DNA from: Sarocladium kiliense
Taxonomy: Eukaryota; Ascomycota; Sordariomycetes; Hypocreales; Sarocladiaceae
DNA: 64,000 nucleotides
Reading direction: 5' to 3'
Assembly (NCBI GenBank): GCA_030734395.1
Contig: JAUZTG010000015.1
Coordinates: 186,001-250,000 of the forward strand
In this document: positions 23,021 through 34,613 of the stretch, in pieces
Layout of the letters: each line of letters opens with the position of its first letter
How positions within the stretch are numbered: the stretch's first letter is position 1
Position numbers and translations under genes: made by a program
Notes under the pieces: model-generated
What the model saw: the letters and a program-made list of their open reading frames with translations, nothing else
Database searches by the model: none
What the model was told of the DNA's origin: nothing

Positions 23021-23491
23021 TCATATAATACGCCGTCGTTCAGGCGCTGAGTCAAAACCAGCCTGCGCGACGGGACGCTGTGCGCTCGCGGCAGCCTTGG
23101 TGCATGGGGCAACTCGGGCTTTCCTCACCGTAATGTTGTGACAGATGCGAGCTACATTGTAAGTACCGGTTTGGCCAGGCACTTGCACTTCAAAGAAGAT
23201 GCACCAGGTTGAGTTCGCAGCACCCTTTTTGAAGACGCAAGGCTTGACTTTAAAGTCCTTAGTTGGTTCCAGGGGCGAGATCGACGGTGTTCTGGACGGA
23301 CTGCGGAAAGAGGATTCACTTTTGCCCGGCTCTCCCCCAAGCTGGAGTCTGCCCTGGTTGTCAACTGGAGTAGCCCGGCATTTGATGAAAGCGTCGAGTT
23401 GCGGAACATTGCTCAGCAGTTCGACCTCGAACTCCTCAGTCTCCCTCGCCTCCGAAGGAGGCTCGATGAGATCAACCCAGATGTCGGACAT
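23021..23491 (-). CDS. Hypothetical protein, no recognised domain
   Basis: Single-exon frame of 156 residues starting at ATG 23491. I do not recognise it. It starts MSDIWVDLIEPPSEARETEEFEVEL, has no signal peptide or membrane segment, an acidic N-terminal third, a Ser/Pro-rich middle and a basic Ala/Arg-rich C-terminus with an hydrophobic beta-like stretch (TWCIFFEVQVPGQTGTYNVA). A TATAAAAAG box lies about 30 bp upstream of the ATG, which supports a real promoter. There are five cysteines but no pattern. It could be an orphan gene or a chance frame. Confidence 0.42.
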   Translation of the reverse strand: MSDIWVDLIEPPSEARETEEFEVELLSNVPQLDAFIKCRATPVDNQGRLQLGGEPGKSESSFRSPSRTPSISPLEPTKDFKVKPCVFKKGAANSTWCIFFEVQVPGQTGTYNVARICHNITVRKARVAPCTKAAASAQRPVAQAGFDSAPERRRII

Positions 23492-24442
23492 CTCGTCAGG
23501 TCGTTCGTTGTGAAGCTTTTTATAAGCAGGAGCTTTTGTGAAAGCTTAGCGAAGACCAGTTAGCGCGACGAGAAGCCAGTGGTGATGTCCTGAGGACAGA
23601 TCGCGCCGCCGAAAGTAAGACGTACTAGAAGATTGCTGAGGAAGCGATGGAGCCCAATATATTGTAGAGCACTTCTTTAGCCGTAGTATCATACAAAGAA
23701 AGACGCTGTCGAGTCTTTGGGGATATCATATCAGAGGGGGACTTCTTTCAGGGGTTAATTGTGACTTTTCATTCAAAATGTGACATCTCTTGAAGCGTTG
23801 ACTGGCGACACGCGAAATGCTCTGACTGAGCATAGCTGAGGCTTTGTTAACGAAAACAGATTAATACATATGTAGTGCCAACCAGAATAGCAAGTAGAGT
23901 ATTGAAAGGAAAAGCCAACAGTATAGGCAACTGCAACTCAAATTACGGTGAAATCGTAGCTTCATCTCAACGTCAAATATTGTTACGGCCATTGCACAGC
24001 TAGCTCTCAAGCTGGGTTAGATAAAGGATGATGATATTGTTAGCCAACTGCGTTACCATCACCTGAATGGCAATACTTCATTATTTCAGCACAAAATTTA
24101 TTGTTACCGTCTGTAGAGTTTGAAGATGTGCAGATCTTGCTTTCATCAGAGCCCTTCCTTTGACGAGCAAGCCGAACTCCTCACCCCTTTCTATTGACGC
24201 ATAGAACAAGGTTATTCCGAGCTCAGATGCGTCAGGGACAAGCTGGCACCGGTCTCCCGAGTGGGTTCAGTTGTATGTCAGTCTATGTCAAGTCACTCCG
24301 CTCGAAGGGTTACTTGGATGTTGATACTTCGTCGTTCTTCACACACCGACCGATCCATCTATTGCCAGGACATTGTGCCTCATTACTGTGGGAATAGGCG
24401 ACAGTCAACTGACATCGGTGACAGAAACCGAGCTCGTGGGTC
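23492..24442. other. Intergenic, AT-rich, no gene seen
   Basis: Clearly richer in A+T than its surroundings between about 23640 and 24130. No frame with recognisable content, no inverted repeats that would define a transposon were noticed. It precedes the decayed siderophore transporter. Confidence 0.5.
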
Positions 24443-25798
24443 ATGAAATCCCCTGAGGGTTCCCATGGGAAAGCTTACATCAATGATAAGCACAACGGTG
24501 CCTTGTCTGGCTCGATTCTTCCTCGGGTCAACGATGACTACCAAGCTGGCGTTCGCAAGGTCGAAGCAACAACAACGACTTGGAGCAAGGGGAACCTAGG
24601 CGCTGCTTCTATCATTCATGCGGGCTTGAACTGTATGTGTCTTCTCTCTATCAACCCTCTTTTCCTCATCCTCACATTCCCTCTCCCTATTCGCAACCTT
24701 CCTCCTCCAAGCATGCCAGGTTCGACGCCACTCTCTGACTGCTGCGGTCATGATCATGTCAAATCTCATTGGAGGCTTACCAAACCTTTTACTTGCCGAG
24801 ACTCTTGACACATGGAGTCGTCCGCAAGGTCTGACCTTGACGCTCTTCGTTTGGGTCCTTGGACTCATCAGGATGGCTGCATGTCGCAACGTCGAGACCT
24901 ATGCTGCTGCTCAGGTCTTCTGCTCGGTCGGGTGTGTTGACTTCTTTTAGGCAAAAAGAAAAAAAGGGCGTTTCACTTGATAAGTCTACCCACCTTCTGA
25001 CTACGAGTAGCGCCCAGGGTGTCGGCGACTGCCTTACCATCTTTATCGCCGATACGTTCTCCCTCCTCAATCGACCCCTTATGCGGGCTTTGGCTACCTC
25101 GCCTTACATCGTCTCAATCTGGATGGGTAGTCCCATCACCGCCAGCATTGTGGCTGGTATTGGATGGGGATGGGGCTTCGGTTTTTGGACCATCGTGAGC
25201 CCTATCGTCGTGCTGCTTCTATGCGCGCTCTTCTTGTGGAACCAGCGCAAGGCGGTCAAGTCTGGCCTCACTCGAGCCGCAAAGAGCCAACATGTATACG
25301 GCAACTGTCAAGGATTACGCGGTCAAGAACCGATCTTTTCGGTGGTCTCATGTTGGCAGCTGGGATGGCCTTGATCTGCTCCCTTTCTCACTACGGTTCT
25401 ACCAGCCGAGGGATGGCGCGCCCCTATGAGTATCTATATAGTGATATTTGGTTGCCTTCTCATTATCGCCTTCGTCATCTGGAGAAGTTCTTCGCCCCCG
25501 TCAAGCTCATCCCTTGCCATCTCCTCGCCAACCGTATAGTTCTCTTCGGTGCCCTGATGTTCGTCTTCAACTTTTGCAGCAAGGCTATTTGGGGAGTTAC
25601 TTCTACTCCATGCTCCTGGTTGTGTAGGATACTGGCGTTACGAAGGCGGCTTATGGAATCAATGAGGCATACTCTGAGTCGCAGCGCTACAAGCTCATCA
25701 CAAGCCTGTGGCTGCTAGCTGGTGCTCTCGGCTGCACATTCGTTTGGCGAGACATCAAGTTGAGCGCCCACAGGCAGGTCAAAGGCACAGTCGTCTAG
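24443..25798 (+). pseudogene. Decayed siderophore-iron transporter (MFS, ARN/SIT family)
   Basis: Pieces of one transporter follow each other in the right order but in different frames. From 24443: VNDDYQAGVRKVEATTTTWSK (N-terminus); near 24720: RRHSLTAAVMIMSNLIGGL, then LDTWSRPQGLTLTLFVWVLG; after a plausible intron (about 24931-25010): AQGVGDCLTIFIADTFSLLN, ending FLWNQRKAVKSGL; then FGGLMLAAGMAL, IYIVIFGCLLIIAFVIW, FFAPVKLIPCHLLANRIVLFG and LGSYFYSMLLVV followed by TAG, each in a shifted frame. At 25660-25680 the text jumps from the middle of the protein to the last helix, and ends with VWRDIKL and QVKGTVV at TAG 25796. A ~25-residue piece near the first helix and a large block between the middle and last helices are missing. 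It cannot encode a working transporter. Confidence 0.85.
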
Positions 25799-27992
25799 GT
25801 CTCTTCGCGTGATCTGTAGGGACCTGGGTCTGCTATTACAGCATAGCAAGCGCATCACATTCCCACAGGCCCTAATATTACAGTTATGGTTGACTTGCCA
25901 TCTCGTTTCTCCCAGACTTGCTCTGGATACTTTGCCCATGATAATCGTATGACGATGGCGGCTGCAGCTGCTCCGAAGCGACTCGTCAGTCTATAATCAT
26001 AGTTCCAAAGATTACCACTCATGTTGAGATTGAGTCGCATGTAGTCTGTTGCGGATCTGGGGATTGACTTTGCCTACGGCCATTCCGTCGACTAATGAGC
26101 GTTGGACTGTACGGGTAGGTGGGTGCCCGATCCCTCCAAATGACCGGGTCTGCCTCGACCTGTGGTGTAGACGTAAAAAACGTTCATCAAAACGGGAGTT
26201 GACTTGTCGGAGAGGTCAAGCCGCTGTTATGTGGGCATATGGGACCTCTTTGATGACTCGCGTGAGGAGGGACATTTTCGGCGCTTCATGCACAGAGCAA
26301 CGGTAGAAGCACCTGATGCTTTTACAGATGAAGACAACATCGTACTGGACAGGCTCTGCAGTATCTCGCTGACAACCAGGACCATTGACCTTGCAACTCG
26401 AGAGTGTTTTAAGAGCTGGCTGCTACGCATACGGCAGGTTGAAACGTCACTGTCATCCGTCTTGCACATCGTGTGACGATCCACCTAGGATCCCACTCCT
26501 TCTACGCTCTGATCCATCACAGACTCGAAAGATTGCAGACAATGTACAAGCTTGTCTCAGTGCCTCGTTCAGAGCTCAGCGGAGCCTCCGGCAACTACGT
26601 GCCGGTCAAGCTCCACTACACCATGTAAGGCGAGCGATTCGTCGCGCTTTGTGTAAAAGATCAGGCAGCACAATTGTTCATTTTAGCTCATAAAATTTTG
26701 AGCTAGTCTGTCGTCAAACGTCATTACGGGCTGTACGGTCATATGCTGGTAAGCGTCACTCACGCGATCACTAATAAGACCGACAGTGACAATCGCGTAT
26801 TACATGACTTAGGAAGGTAAACTGGACGGTATGACGACATTGGCTTGTGCGTTTTTTTCCTCCGGACGGGAAACTCCGTCGTTCTCGAGATTGTCAATCG
26901 AGTTCTGTGAGCCTTGACGGGTTTGTCGTTGGCTGGCTGGACATCTGGCAAGGCACTGTCACTGAGACCGAAACTTGAGATTTGATGAGGAAACGAGTCC
27001 GCCTCTTTCTGCTGTGTCCTCGGTATGAGACACACTAACCCGGTGAGTCTAGTGTTGGACTTTGTTTCCGTGGAAACTGTATTCGGCCCATTGAACCAGC
27101 TATGAGAATGCGACGAACATTCCTTGCCGTCAAAGTCGCAGCCATATGGCAGAGAAATCTGGCACACCTCAATGTCCGGAGATGCCAAGTGCCCAGACGG
27201 GCGCCGAGACGGCATTTGGTTTGTGGCGGCGATCGCTTCGGATAGTCGGGATCAATTTCACGCCCTCTAAATTTCCCTATGCTCGTTAAATCCGCCAGCG
27301 ACGCGTAGGGAGATGTCACAATAGGAGCAGAGGATCACCAGCGACAGTCAGGGATAAGATGTGTCTTCACCAGAGCATGCATGTGGTATCCATCACCAGC
27401 GGTCTGGGAGTCCCATTCCACTCCACTGACCGTCTCGTTCGGCGTTGACAGTGCGTTGCTCTGTTCCTGTGAGAAACGCGAGCCATACGGACAGAAACAT
27501 AATCCACCTGCCGCCGTGATGTCAGTGTGGGTATCGTGCCACTGCCAGACCCTAGTCTGGCGAGCTCACTCCCTATGTTAGTCGCTGGAGAACCACCGAC
27601 CGCCTCCTCCTCCACACAACGATCGAAGATCGTGTTGTCATGCGACATGGCTAATTTTCCATCGTCATGGGCTGCGTGAAGAAAAGTCTGACATGGTGAA
27701 AACTCATAGGTGGGGGTGTATATAACCTTCTCCTGCTGCGACCTTCCCCAGATTCGTAGAAGCTTGAAGTCGGGAATGCCTGGTCAGCAGCACTTGCCGA
27801 TTAACATTGTATAAAGGGCAGGAAATCCATACCAGTCCCAGTCCAGGCTCGATCAAAACAAGTCTTGTTCTGCCCCAGCACATTTTGCATATCTTCAGTC
27901 TTGTCCCCCCAGCAGTTGGGAATACTGCGACTTCTCGACATCCGTCACCAGACCGATAATACTCCTACACAGCATCGATAGCTACCGTTGGC
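25799..27992. other. Intergenic, 2.2 kb, no confident gene
   Basis: Frames of about 90-150 codons occur (for example 26204-26476 plus and 27215-26760 minus) without recognisable domains or splice links, so they are not called. The right end is the promoter of the MFS gene at 27993, with GTATATAA near 27717-27724. Confidence 0.5.
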
Positions 27993-30109
27993 ATGGCGAA
28001 CCACCAACCTTCTGGGGAGCCCCCGGAGGTAAGCAACCGTGAAGACCTCGAGCTCGCAAACTTCAAGCTGGAGAGTCACTCTTCCGGTGAAAATCACCAC
28101 CACAACGGCCATACTGGCACATCCGGGGTTCACTCCCCTGGCTCAGCCGACAGCACTGTCCATGACAGCCAAGCCATCCCTCCGGTTCGCATCCAGGCGC
28201 CTACAAACCACTTCAACGAAAAAAGCGGCGACGCTGAGGAAAAGATCGAGATTACCGAGGATGACTGCTATGAAGAGTTGGGCTTCTGCTTCCCCAAATG
28301 GAAGAAGTGGTACATCCTCACAGTTATTTTCTGGGTGCAAGTGTCCATGAACTTCAATACTTCGCTCTACTCCAACGCCATCCCTGGTATTGCTGAAGAA
28401 TTCTCCGTCAGCCAGCAGGCCGCTCGATGCGGTGCTATGATCTTCCTCGTTCTGTATGCCTTTGGCTGCGAACTCTGGGCGCCGTGGTCCGAGGAGTTTG
28501 GTCGCTGGCCTATCCTGCAGGCGTCCATGTTCCTTGTCAACGTTTGGCAGCTCCCTGTTGCCTTGGCTAACAACTTCGCAACGGTCATGGTCGGCCGTGC
28601 CCTTGGCGGCCTGTCAACCGCTGGTGGTTCCGTCACCCTCGGTATGATCGCTGATATGTGGGAGGCGAATGATCAGCAGTACGCTGTCGCTTATGTCGTC
28701 TTTTCCTCCGTGGGCGGATCTGTTCTTGGTCCTATCGTCGGTGGATTTACGGAAGAATATCTGGACTGGAGGTATGTCATTCCGAATAATCACTACCTGA
28801 GCATAGGGCTGATACAATGTACAGATGGTCCATCTGGGTGCAATTGATCCTTGGCGGCGTCGTCCAGATCATCCACTTCTTTACCGTCCCCGAGACCCGA
28901 ACGACGATCATGATGAACCGCATCGCGAAGAAGCGCAGAGCGCAAAACCCCGGCACCAACATCTGGGGACCTGACGAGGTCGTACCATTCCGCGAGCGCT
29001 TCTCGGCCAAGGAGATCGTGACCACTTGGCTGCGACCATTCCACATGTTCTTGACCGAGCCCATTGTGCTCGTCTTGTCGCTTCTCTCGGGTTTCTCTGA
29101 CGCTCTGATCTTCATGTTCATTCAGTCTTTCGCGCTGGTGTACGGTCAGTGGGACTTCTCCACGGTCCAAATTGGTCTTGCTTTCCTGCCGATCGGCGTC
29201 GGGTATCTTCTGGCGTGGCTCATCTTCATCCCGGCCATTCAACGCAACATCAAGGAACGACGCGACAAGCCTCATGACGAACGTGCGCAATATGAGTCAC
29301 GCCTGTGGTTCCTCCTGTACACCGCGCCGTGCCTGCCCATTGGTCTCATCGGATTTGCTTGGACCATCCAGGGACCGCCAATCCACTGGATCGGCTCTAT
29401 GATCTTCGCAGCAATCGTCGGCATCGCCAACTACGCCATCTACATGGCCACCATCGATTACATGATCTGCGCCTACGGCCCGTACTCTGCCTCTGCTACT
29501 GGAGGCAATGGATGGGCTCGTGACTTCCTCGCTGGTGTGCTCACTTTGCCTGCCATTCCTTTCTTCCAGAACATTGGCAAGTCATCCGGCAAGAACCTCG
29601 AGTATGCCAGCACTATTCTGTTCTGCATCTCATTTGTCCTGGTCATTGCGGTATACGTCATTTACTGGAAGGGCCCTGCCCTGAGAAAACGCTCGCCATT
29701 CGCGCAGAGACTTGCTGACGCTCGCACCGAAACCGAGGCTGCAGGAAGGAGGGGAAGCGTGTCAACTGAGCGTCGGAGGAGTAAGTGTCACCTGTTTTGC
29801 CATATCAATTGGTCGACGCAGCAGTGAGACCTTAGCTAACTGTTTTTAGGCTCCATCGCTACCCACGATGCTCGTCGCGCAGCTTCTAACGCAAATGCTT
29901 TGGCGACATCTGATGCAAACGTGACGGGGACCAGCAGGGCGCGCCCTGGTGCTGGCGAACGCAGATATAGCCAACAGAATCGCTTCTTTGGCCAGAGCCG
30001 GAACAGCACGCCTCGAACCACACCGCGCGCAACACCCAGGGGAACGCCAGCGGCGAGTCGGAGGCCAAGCATAGAGCCCTTGGAAGAGGTTGATACCCGA
30101 GCTGCTTAG
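27993..30109 (+). CDS. MFS transporter, DHA1 polyamine/drug type
   Basis: Plasma-membrane antiporter of 664 residues. Exons 27993-28771, 28825-29780 and 29850-30109, with phases that agree. Residues 1-110 are a disordered, His- and acid-containing cytosolic leader. The membrane core has FWVQVSMNFNTSLYSNAIPG, the motif-A equivalent LWAPWSEEFGRWPILQ, and GRALGGLSTAGGSVTLGMIADMW of helices 4-5, a signature of the Tpo/Caf5-like DHA1 branch. The second half carries a long cytosolic loop (RAQNPGTNIWGPDEVVPFR) and AYGPYSASATGGNGWARD between helices 10 and 11. The last exon adds a basic tail with repeated R-x-TPR triplets. Substrates could be polyamines or drugs; this cannot be decided here. It is separate from the exporter at 6 kb. 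Confidence 0.93.
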
Positions 30110-30461
30110 TGGAGGCTGGGTTGAAGTAGGAAGAAGTTCGGTTGCTTCCCTGTATCTTGCATGTTCCCGCAATGATGTGTGGTGCACGTTTAGCGTTTCG
30201 ACTTCTTGATGAATATTTCCAGCGAACTGAAAATTAAATGTTATTTTAACCTTCCAACTCGAATGAATCCAGTGGTTAGGATTCGATCCGGTAAGCGGAG
30301 GTGACACAACACGTGACGGCTAGCATCGGATCGCGATGTCAGGTGACAGCGCGTTACAGCACTCTTTGCGGAGTCAAGACCTCGGTTCAAGCCGATGATG
30401 GGGACTTGAGAGCTCTCCGATCATCCGCATCTCCATTCGGACATGCATCAAACTCCGCAAG
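30110..30461. other. Intergenic with a tRNA-Glu-like fragment
   Basis: Separates the transporter stop and the thioesterase start. At 30264-30290 it contains AGTGGTTAGGATTCG, identical to a stretch of the D-arm and anticodon arm of eukaryotic tRNA-Glu, followed at once by a B-box-like GGATTCGATCC. The full tRNA does not fold, so this may be a relic or a coincidence. Nothing else is seen. Confidence 0.35.
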
Positions 30462-31421
30462 ATGTCCGTCCTTCGTCGTCCAGCTGTGCGCTCGTTGCGT
30501 ACAGCATCAGTAATTAGAACACAGCTTCATAATCGGGCTCTTCACCAATCGCCATGCCTCCAGCACCAGGCTCAAACTGATCTGCCACTCCCGAACCCGA
30601 GGTGGGTCAGCGATCTGGTCAATAAATTGAGGCACGTTCCAGATCATGAAAGGATACTTGAAGAAGTTAAAGCGAGTGCCATTGGGCTCATGCTAGGCGT
30701 TGAGGGCTATGGGACAAAGCCGTTCCACGTTGAGCCAGTCACTTGGGGAGATATGGATGCAATGGTGAGTTTACAAGTTGAGCCTCACTAATATCATATG
30801 TGGACTGACATCTCCCCAGGGTAAGAATAGCCTCTGTTTACATGAGATGCGGCATTGTAGCTCTGGCTGACTGCATCCAGGCCATGTCAACAACGTCATA
30901 TACAACAAATGGGCTGAATCTGGCCGCGTCGATTGGTGCTACGACGTCGCTGCTTCTGCCCCCAAGGAGCATCGCCAACTTTATGAGAACATGATGACGC
31001 CTAAAGGCTTTGGTCTCATTCTTCAGGAGATTACTACCACGTACAAATTCGTGAGTTCTCATTCCTACGCCATGTCCAAGCCAGTGGCTCTAACCTCACG
31101 TCGCATCGGAAACAGCCCCTTCAATACCCTGACACCGTTCTCGTCGCACATAAACTTAGTGAGCCGATGACGGAGGAGTCAAAGTCAATGACTCTAGAAG
31201 CTGTCATCATCTCGCAGAAACATAGGCGCATCGCAGCAAGGCTGGTCGAGCGCATCAGCTTTTATGATTACAAGGCTGGCAAGGTGGCGCTTGTCCCTCC
31301 GCCATTGCTCAAGCAGATGAGAGCGCGGACGGCAGCTCTGCTCGAAACCCAGAGCTTGGCTCGGCAAAAAGTCCGGGATTTGGAAGTACGTGTAGATCAG
31401 TTCGTCAAAGAAGCAACATAG
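30462..31421 (+). CDS. Hotdog-fold acyl-CoA thioesterase-like protein, probably mitochondrial
   Basis: Predicted thioesterase of 259 residues. The N-terminus (MSVLRRPAVRSLRTASVIRT) is Arg/Ser-rich without acidic residues, like a mitochondrial presequence. The hotdog signature is DMDAMGHVNNVIYNKWAESG, with the conserved Asp near 97. Exons are 30462-30764, 30820 (one nucleotide), 30881-31050 and 31116-31421. The introns 30765-30819 (55 nt) and 30821-30880 (60 nt) each have a good donor (GTGAGT, GTAAGA), a CTGAC branch and an acceptor, and only the single G at 30820 between them gives the frame ATG-GGC-CAT that encodes the invariant Gly-His. Treating both as one intron would break the frame. The C-terminal third is a helical tail. 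Substrate unknown. Confidence 0.86.
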
Positions 31422-31592
31422 AAGACGCGGCTCGAAGACCACCGTATGTTAGAGAGTCATATATACGATTCAGGGGACAAATAGATCCAACTATATACAA
31501 AGAAGGTACCTCATCACTTGCCAGAAGCTGAAGAAAAAAAAGTCGCTAATCCCCTTCAAACATTTCCAGACCAAGATCTCTCACCAGCCGCT

Positions 31593-32500
31593 TCAGGTGG
31601 AGTAGTGCGCCACGTAGGCCACCTCCATCATGCTGCTGTAGCCGTCCTGGGTGTTGCCATTCGGGTAGCCGGGCTTCACAAAATGTCAATGCGATGTCAC
31701 GAAAGTGCCCAAACAGGGACGAAACTTACCCAATCGCCACCAACCGCGACGTTGAGAATGAAGAAGAGAGGGCTCTGAGCCAACGAGCTCCACACACCTG
31801 CGTCTCCGATACGGTTACCAGTCACTTGGTGGAACTGGCGACCGTCCATGAACCATGTAATAGACTGGTCACGCCAGTTGCCGCTGCGACGGTCATAGTC
31901 CACTCGCCATGTGTGCCATGACTGGTCCGGGATGCCAATGGCGCCACCAATGCCATTCGGTTCGTTGCAAGGTCCGCCAGGGTACTGGCCGCAGTGAACA
32001 GTGCCGTATCCTGTGAGGATGCCGTTGACTGTCTCGAGTATGTCGATCTCGCCGCAGGCAGGCCAGCCAACGCCATGACGGATAGACTCCCCGAGCTGCC
32101 AGAATGCAGGCCAGATTCCCTGCTTTGAGTTTCCGTCACCAAACCGAATCTGAGCCTCAGCGCGGGTAACCTCTCCCTGCCCAGGAGTGAATGTGTATCG
32201 GCTCTCGATGCGGCCCGATGTCCAGCCCTTAGCCGCGGAGCCATCGCGTCTGGGAACGATTTGGAGCGTACTGCCACCGCTCAGTTGGAGGTTGGTGTTG
32301 GAAGAGGTGTAGATCTGCAACTCGTTGTTCACGCCTAGATCGCCCTGGCGAATCTCCCAGTTGTTGCCATTGGGAGAAGAGCCGGCCGAACCGGCGAACG
32401 TCTCCTGCCAGATCCGGGTGAAGCCACTATAGTTGGGTGCCTCAACTGCCGTGGCGATAGACGCTAATGAAAGAGCGACTGCAAGAGCTTTGCCAAACAT
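31593..32500 (-). CDS. GH16 endo-1,3(4)-beta-glucanase, secreted
   Basis: Cleaves beta-1,3/1,4-glucans of plant or fungal walls. Exons 32500-31730 and 31673-31593 give 283 residues. A signal peptide (MFGKALAVALSLASIATAVEA) is followed by a single GH16 beta-jelly-roll. The active site is GEIDILET with E151, D153 and E156 as nucleophile, assisting Asp and acid/base. Other family marks are IWPAFWQLGE, WHTWRVDYD and ITWFMDGRQFHQV. The small second exon completes the fold with PGYPNGNTQDGYSSMMEVAY and the final HYST. There is no GPI-anchor signal, so it should be released. A TATAAA lies about 35-40 bp upstream of the ATG (32532-32537, minus sense). Confidence 0.96.
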
Positions 32501-34613
32501 GGTGAAAGAGAGAAAGGGGGAAAAACAGACAAAATCTTTATAAAGGGTTGTTTGCAGAGAGTGTATGTACAATGAATGAAGGAACGGCGCAGCAACTGAT
32601 CGTCGTGCTAGCTTAGACGTGGAAGGTTAGGATATCGAGGATCACTACGATCTGAGTGGAAGATCGACACACTCCTCGGACTTATATACACGATAACTAT
32701 GCTCTATACGCGCTCATTCTAGGTAACTTCCCCGGCAGGGACAGGTGCCAGGGTATACGGGTCACGAGTGGCCTACAAGGGAACAAGGAGCCCACGCCCA
32801 GCATCTCGTGGCCACGAGCTAGGCAGGAGTCAAGACTCCGCGAGTATCGATGGCAGGTTGCAGGGCTCTGGTGAAGGGGGTTTCAAAGGGACATACTACC
32901 CAAGGAATCCATCCACCTGTCCCGTGGTGTGGGCACAATCACTTGGCTGATCTACAGAGAGGTGACCAGGCCATTACTACTAGCTGACTGTCCACAGACT
33001 TCAGCGCAGTGCGAGTCCATTCAGTTCTCACGAGATGAGACCGAAGGCACGCGCGCGTACTGGACGGAAACCAGCTTCTTCCTCAATAGCACGCGCTGAC
33101 CCCGGTTACTTTGAAAGATGGTACCCTAATGGAGGAACATACTCGGTGCATATGTGAACGGGCCGACATGAGATACTTGCACGTGTGAGTGGGAGGGTCT
33201 CCAGGGGTGGTCGTGCTGTATCGACGGCAGAAGAAGTGAATCCCGTTGGCGATCAGATGGGGGTCCGGCATAGGCATCATCCTTAATTCCAAAAGTATCG
33301 AGAACCACTGTCTCTGACTGGTGCTCCTGACTGCCGTGGCGTGCGGGTGGCTTGCACAGGTGAATAGTGTACATATTTGGTCCTCCCAGTCTGTGCGCCT
33401 CTGTACCAGACTCTGAAGGGGGCTAATACCAACCATAGGAAGAAACTCGCCGTCCTGATACCATTCGGTGCCTTGGTACCCTTGGCAAATCAATCCTTCA
33501 CAGACTATCCCCGGGACAGAATTACATTGGGCGAAGGGAGCCTAACTTGAGGAGCCTTCACGAATCTCCCCTCTGGTCTGGACTCTCGGTCATGCAACCC
33601 TGTCCATAACCTCCCCTTATCGTCACGCAGAAATCGAACGCAACCTCATGTTCTCACGCGCTCTCGGCGCCGGAACAGAACACATTATTGGAACGTAGCA
33701 GCGAAGTGGGAAATGAGAAAATTCGCTCGGCCGTAATGCCTGGCCTGGGGATAAGTCGCCTCCCCAATATGGTTAGCCACGGGGTTGGGTCGATGCGACT
33801 CTGGGGGAGGTCACTTGTCGGACACTGATCGGCATACTTCAGAGCACGCGATGTTAGTCGCCTGAGCCGAGAGTTTGTCCCATGTACGATAGACGGGCAA
33901 TCGCCGAAGTCTTTTTGGACGATGGTCGGCTTCGAGGTGGTTTCGCATGTACCATTCGCTACTGCTGGCTCACAGGCTGTTTGGCAACGTGCGCATTCGG
34001 ACCCCGTGTACCGAGACTTGAAGCTTGTATCGCTAGCAGGGAACTCAGACGAGCTAATCCCGTTGTATCCAATGGCAAAGGCTCATATCTATCAGAACCA
34101 ATCGCCTCGATTCTCTCCCGCCGGCGTGGTACCACTTGGCCAAGACTACCGAGGACTTCCACCAAACCAACCAAGAGGAGTCTGAAACGAAACGCTGAAA
34201 CGGCGTCCCAGAGATTTACAGAACCTAAAACGTGGCCTGGGTGTCTGTTGTTGATACGCTCAAGCCATTAAGCGTGCGGCCCGTTGCCAACTCAATTCTA
34301 CGGCGCTTGGGCCAATGAGGCGACAAAGGTTGTCCAAGAACAGCATGGCGAAGCGCTGCTGTCAGGGGTTGCCGTTAGTCGTACTTTTTGACCCGAGATG
34401 TTGGGAGAAGAAATTTTCAAGACCAGATCAATTACCGAAAGATGTTTCTAAGTATCTGGCTATGTTGTTTTTGGTATGCAGGCCACATGGCTTTCGGGGA
34501 ATTCTCTGGGTCGCGCATGGCGCATGTCGCATACATCTTCGTATGAGGCCTTCAATCGTCTATTCGAATCTATAAATCTGGTCCCTATCTCGGGCTGAAA
34601 CCCTTGCTCTGAC
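32501..34613. other. Intergenic, 2.1 kb, no gene seen
   Basis: The left end is the GH16 promoter. The rest contains only short frames on both strands (longest about 135 codons) without domains or consistent splice links. The right end is the 3' flank of the permease gene. Confidence 0.5.

Noticed and set aside
26760..27319. Overlapping minus-strand frames of 94 and 151 codons
   Set aside because: The longer starts with an ATG but has no domain, no promoter signal and no splice support.
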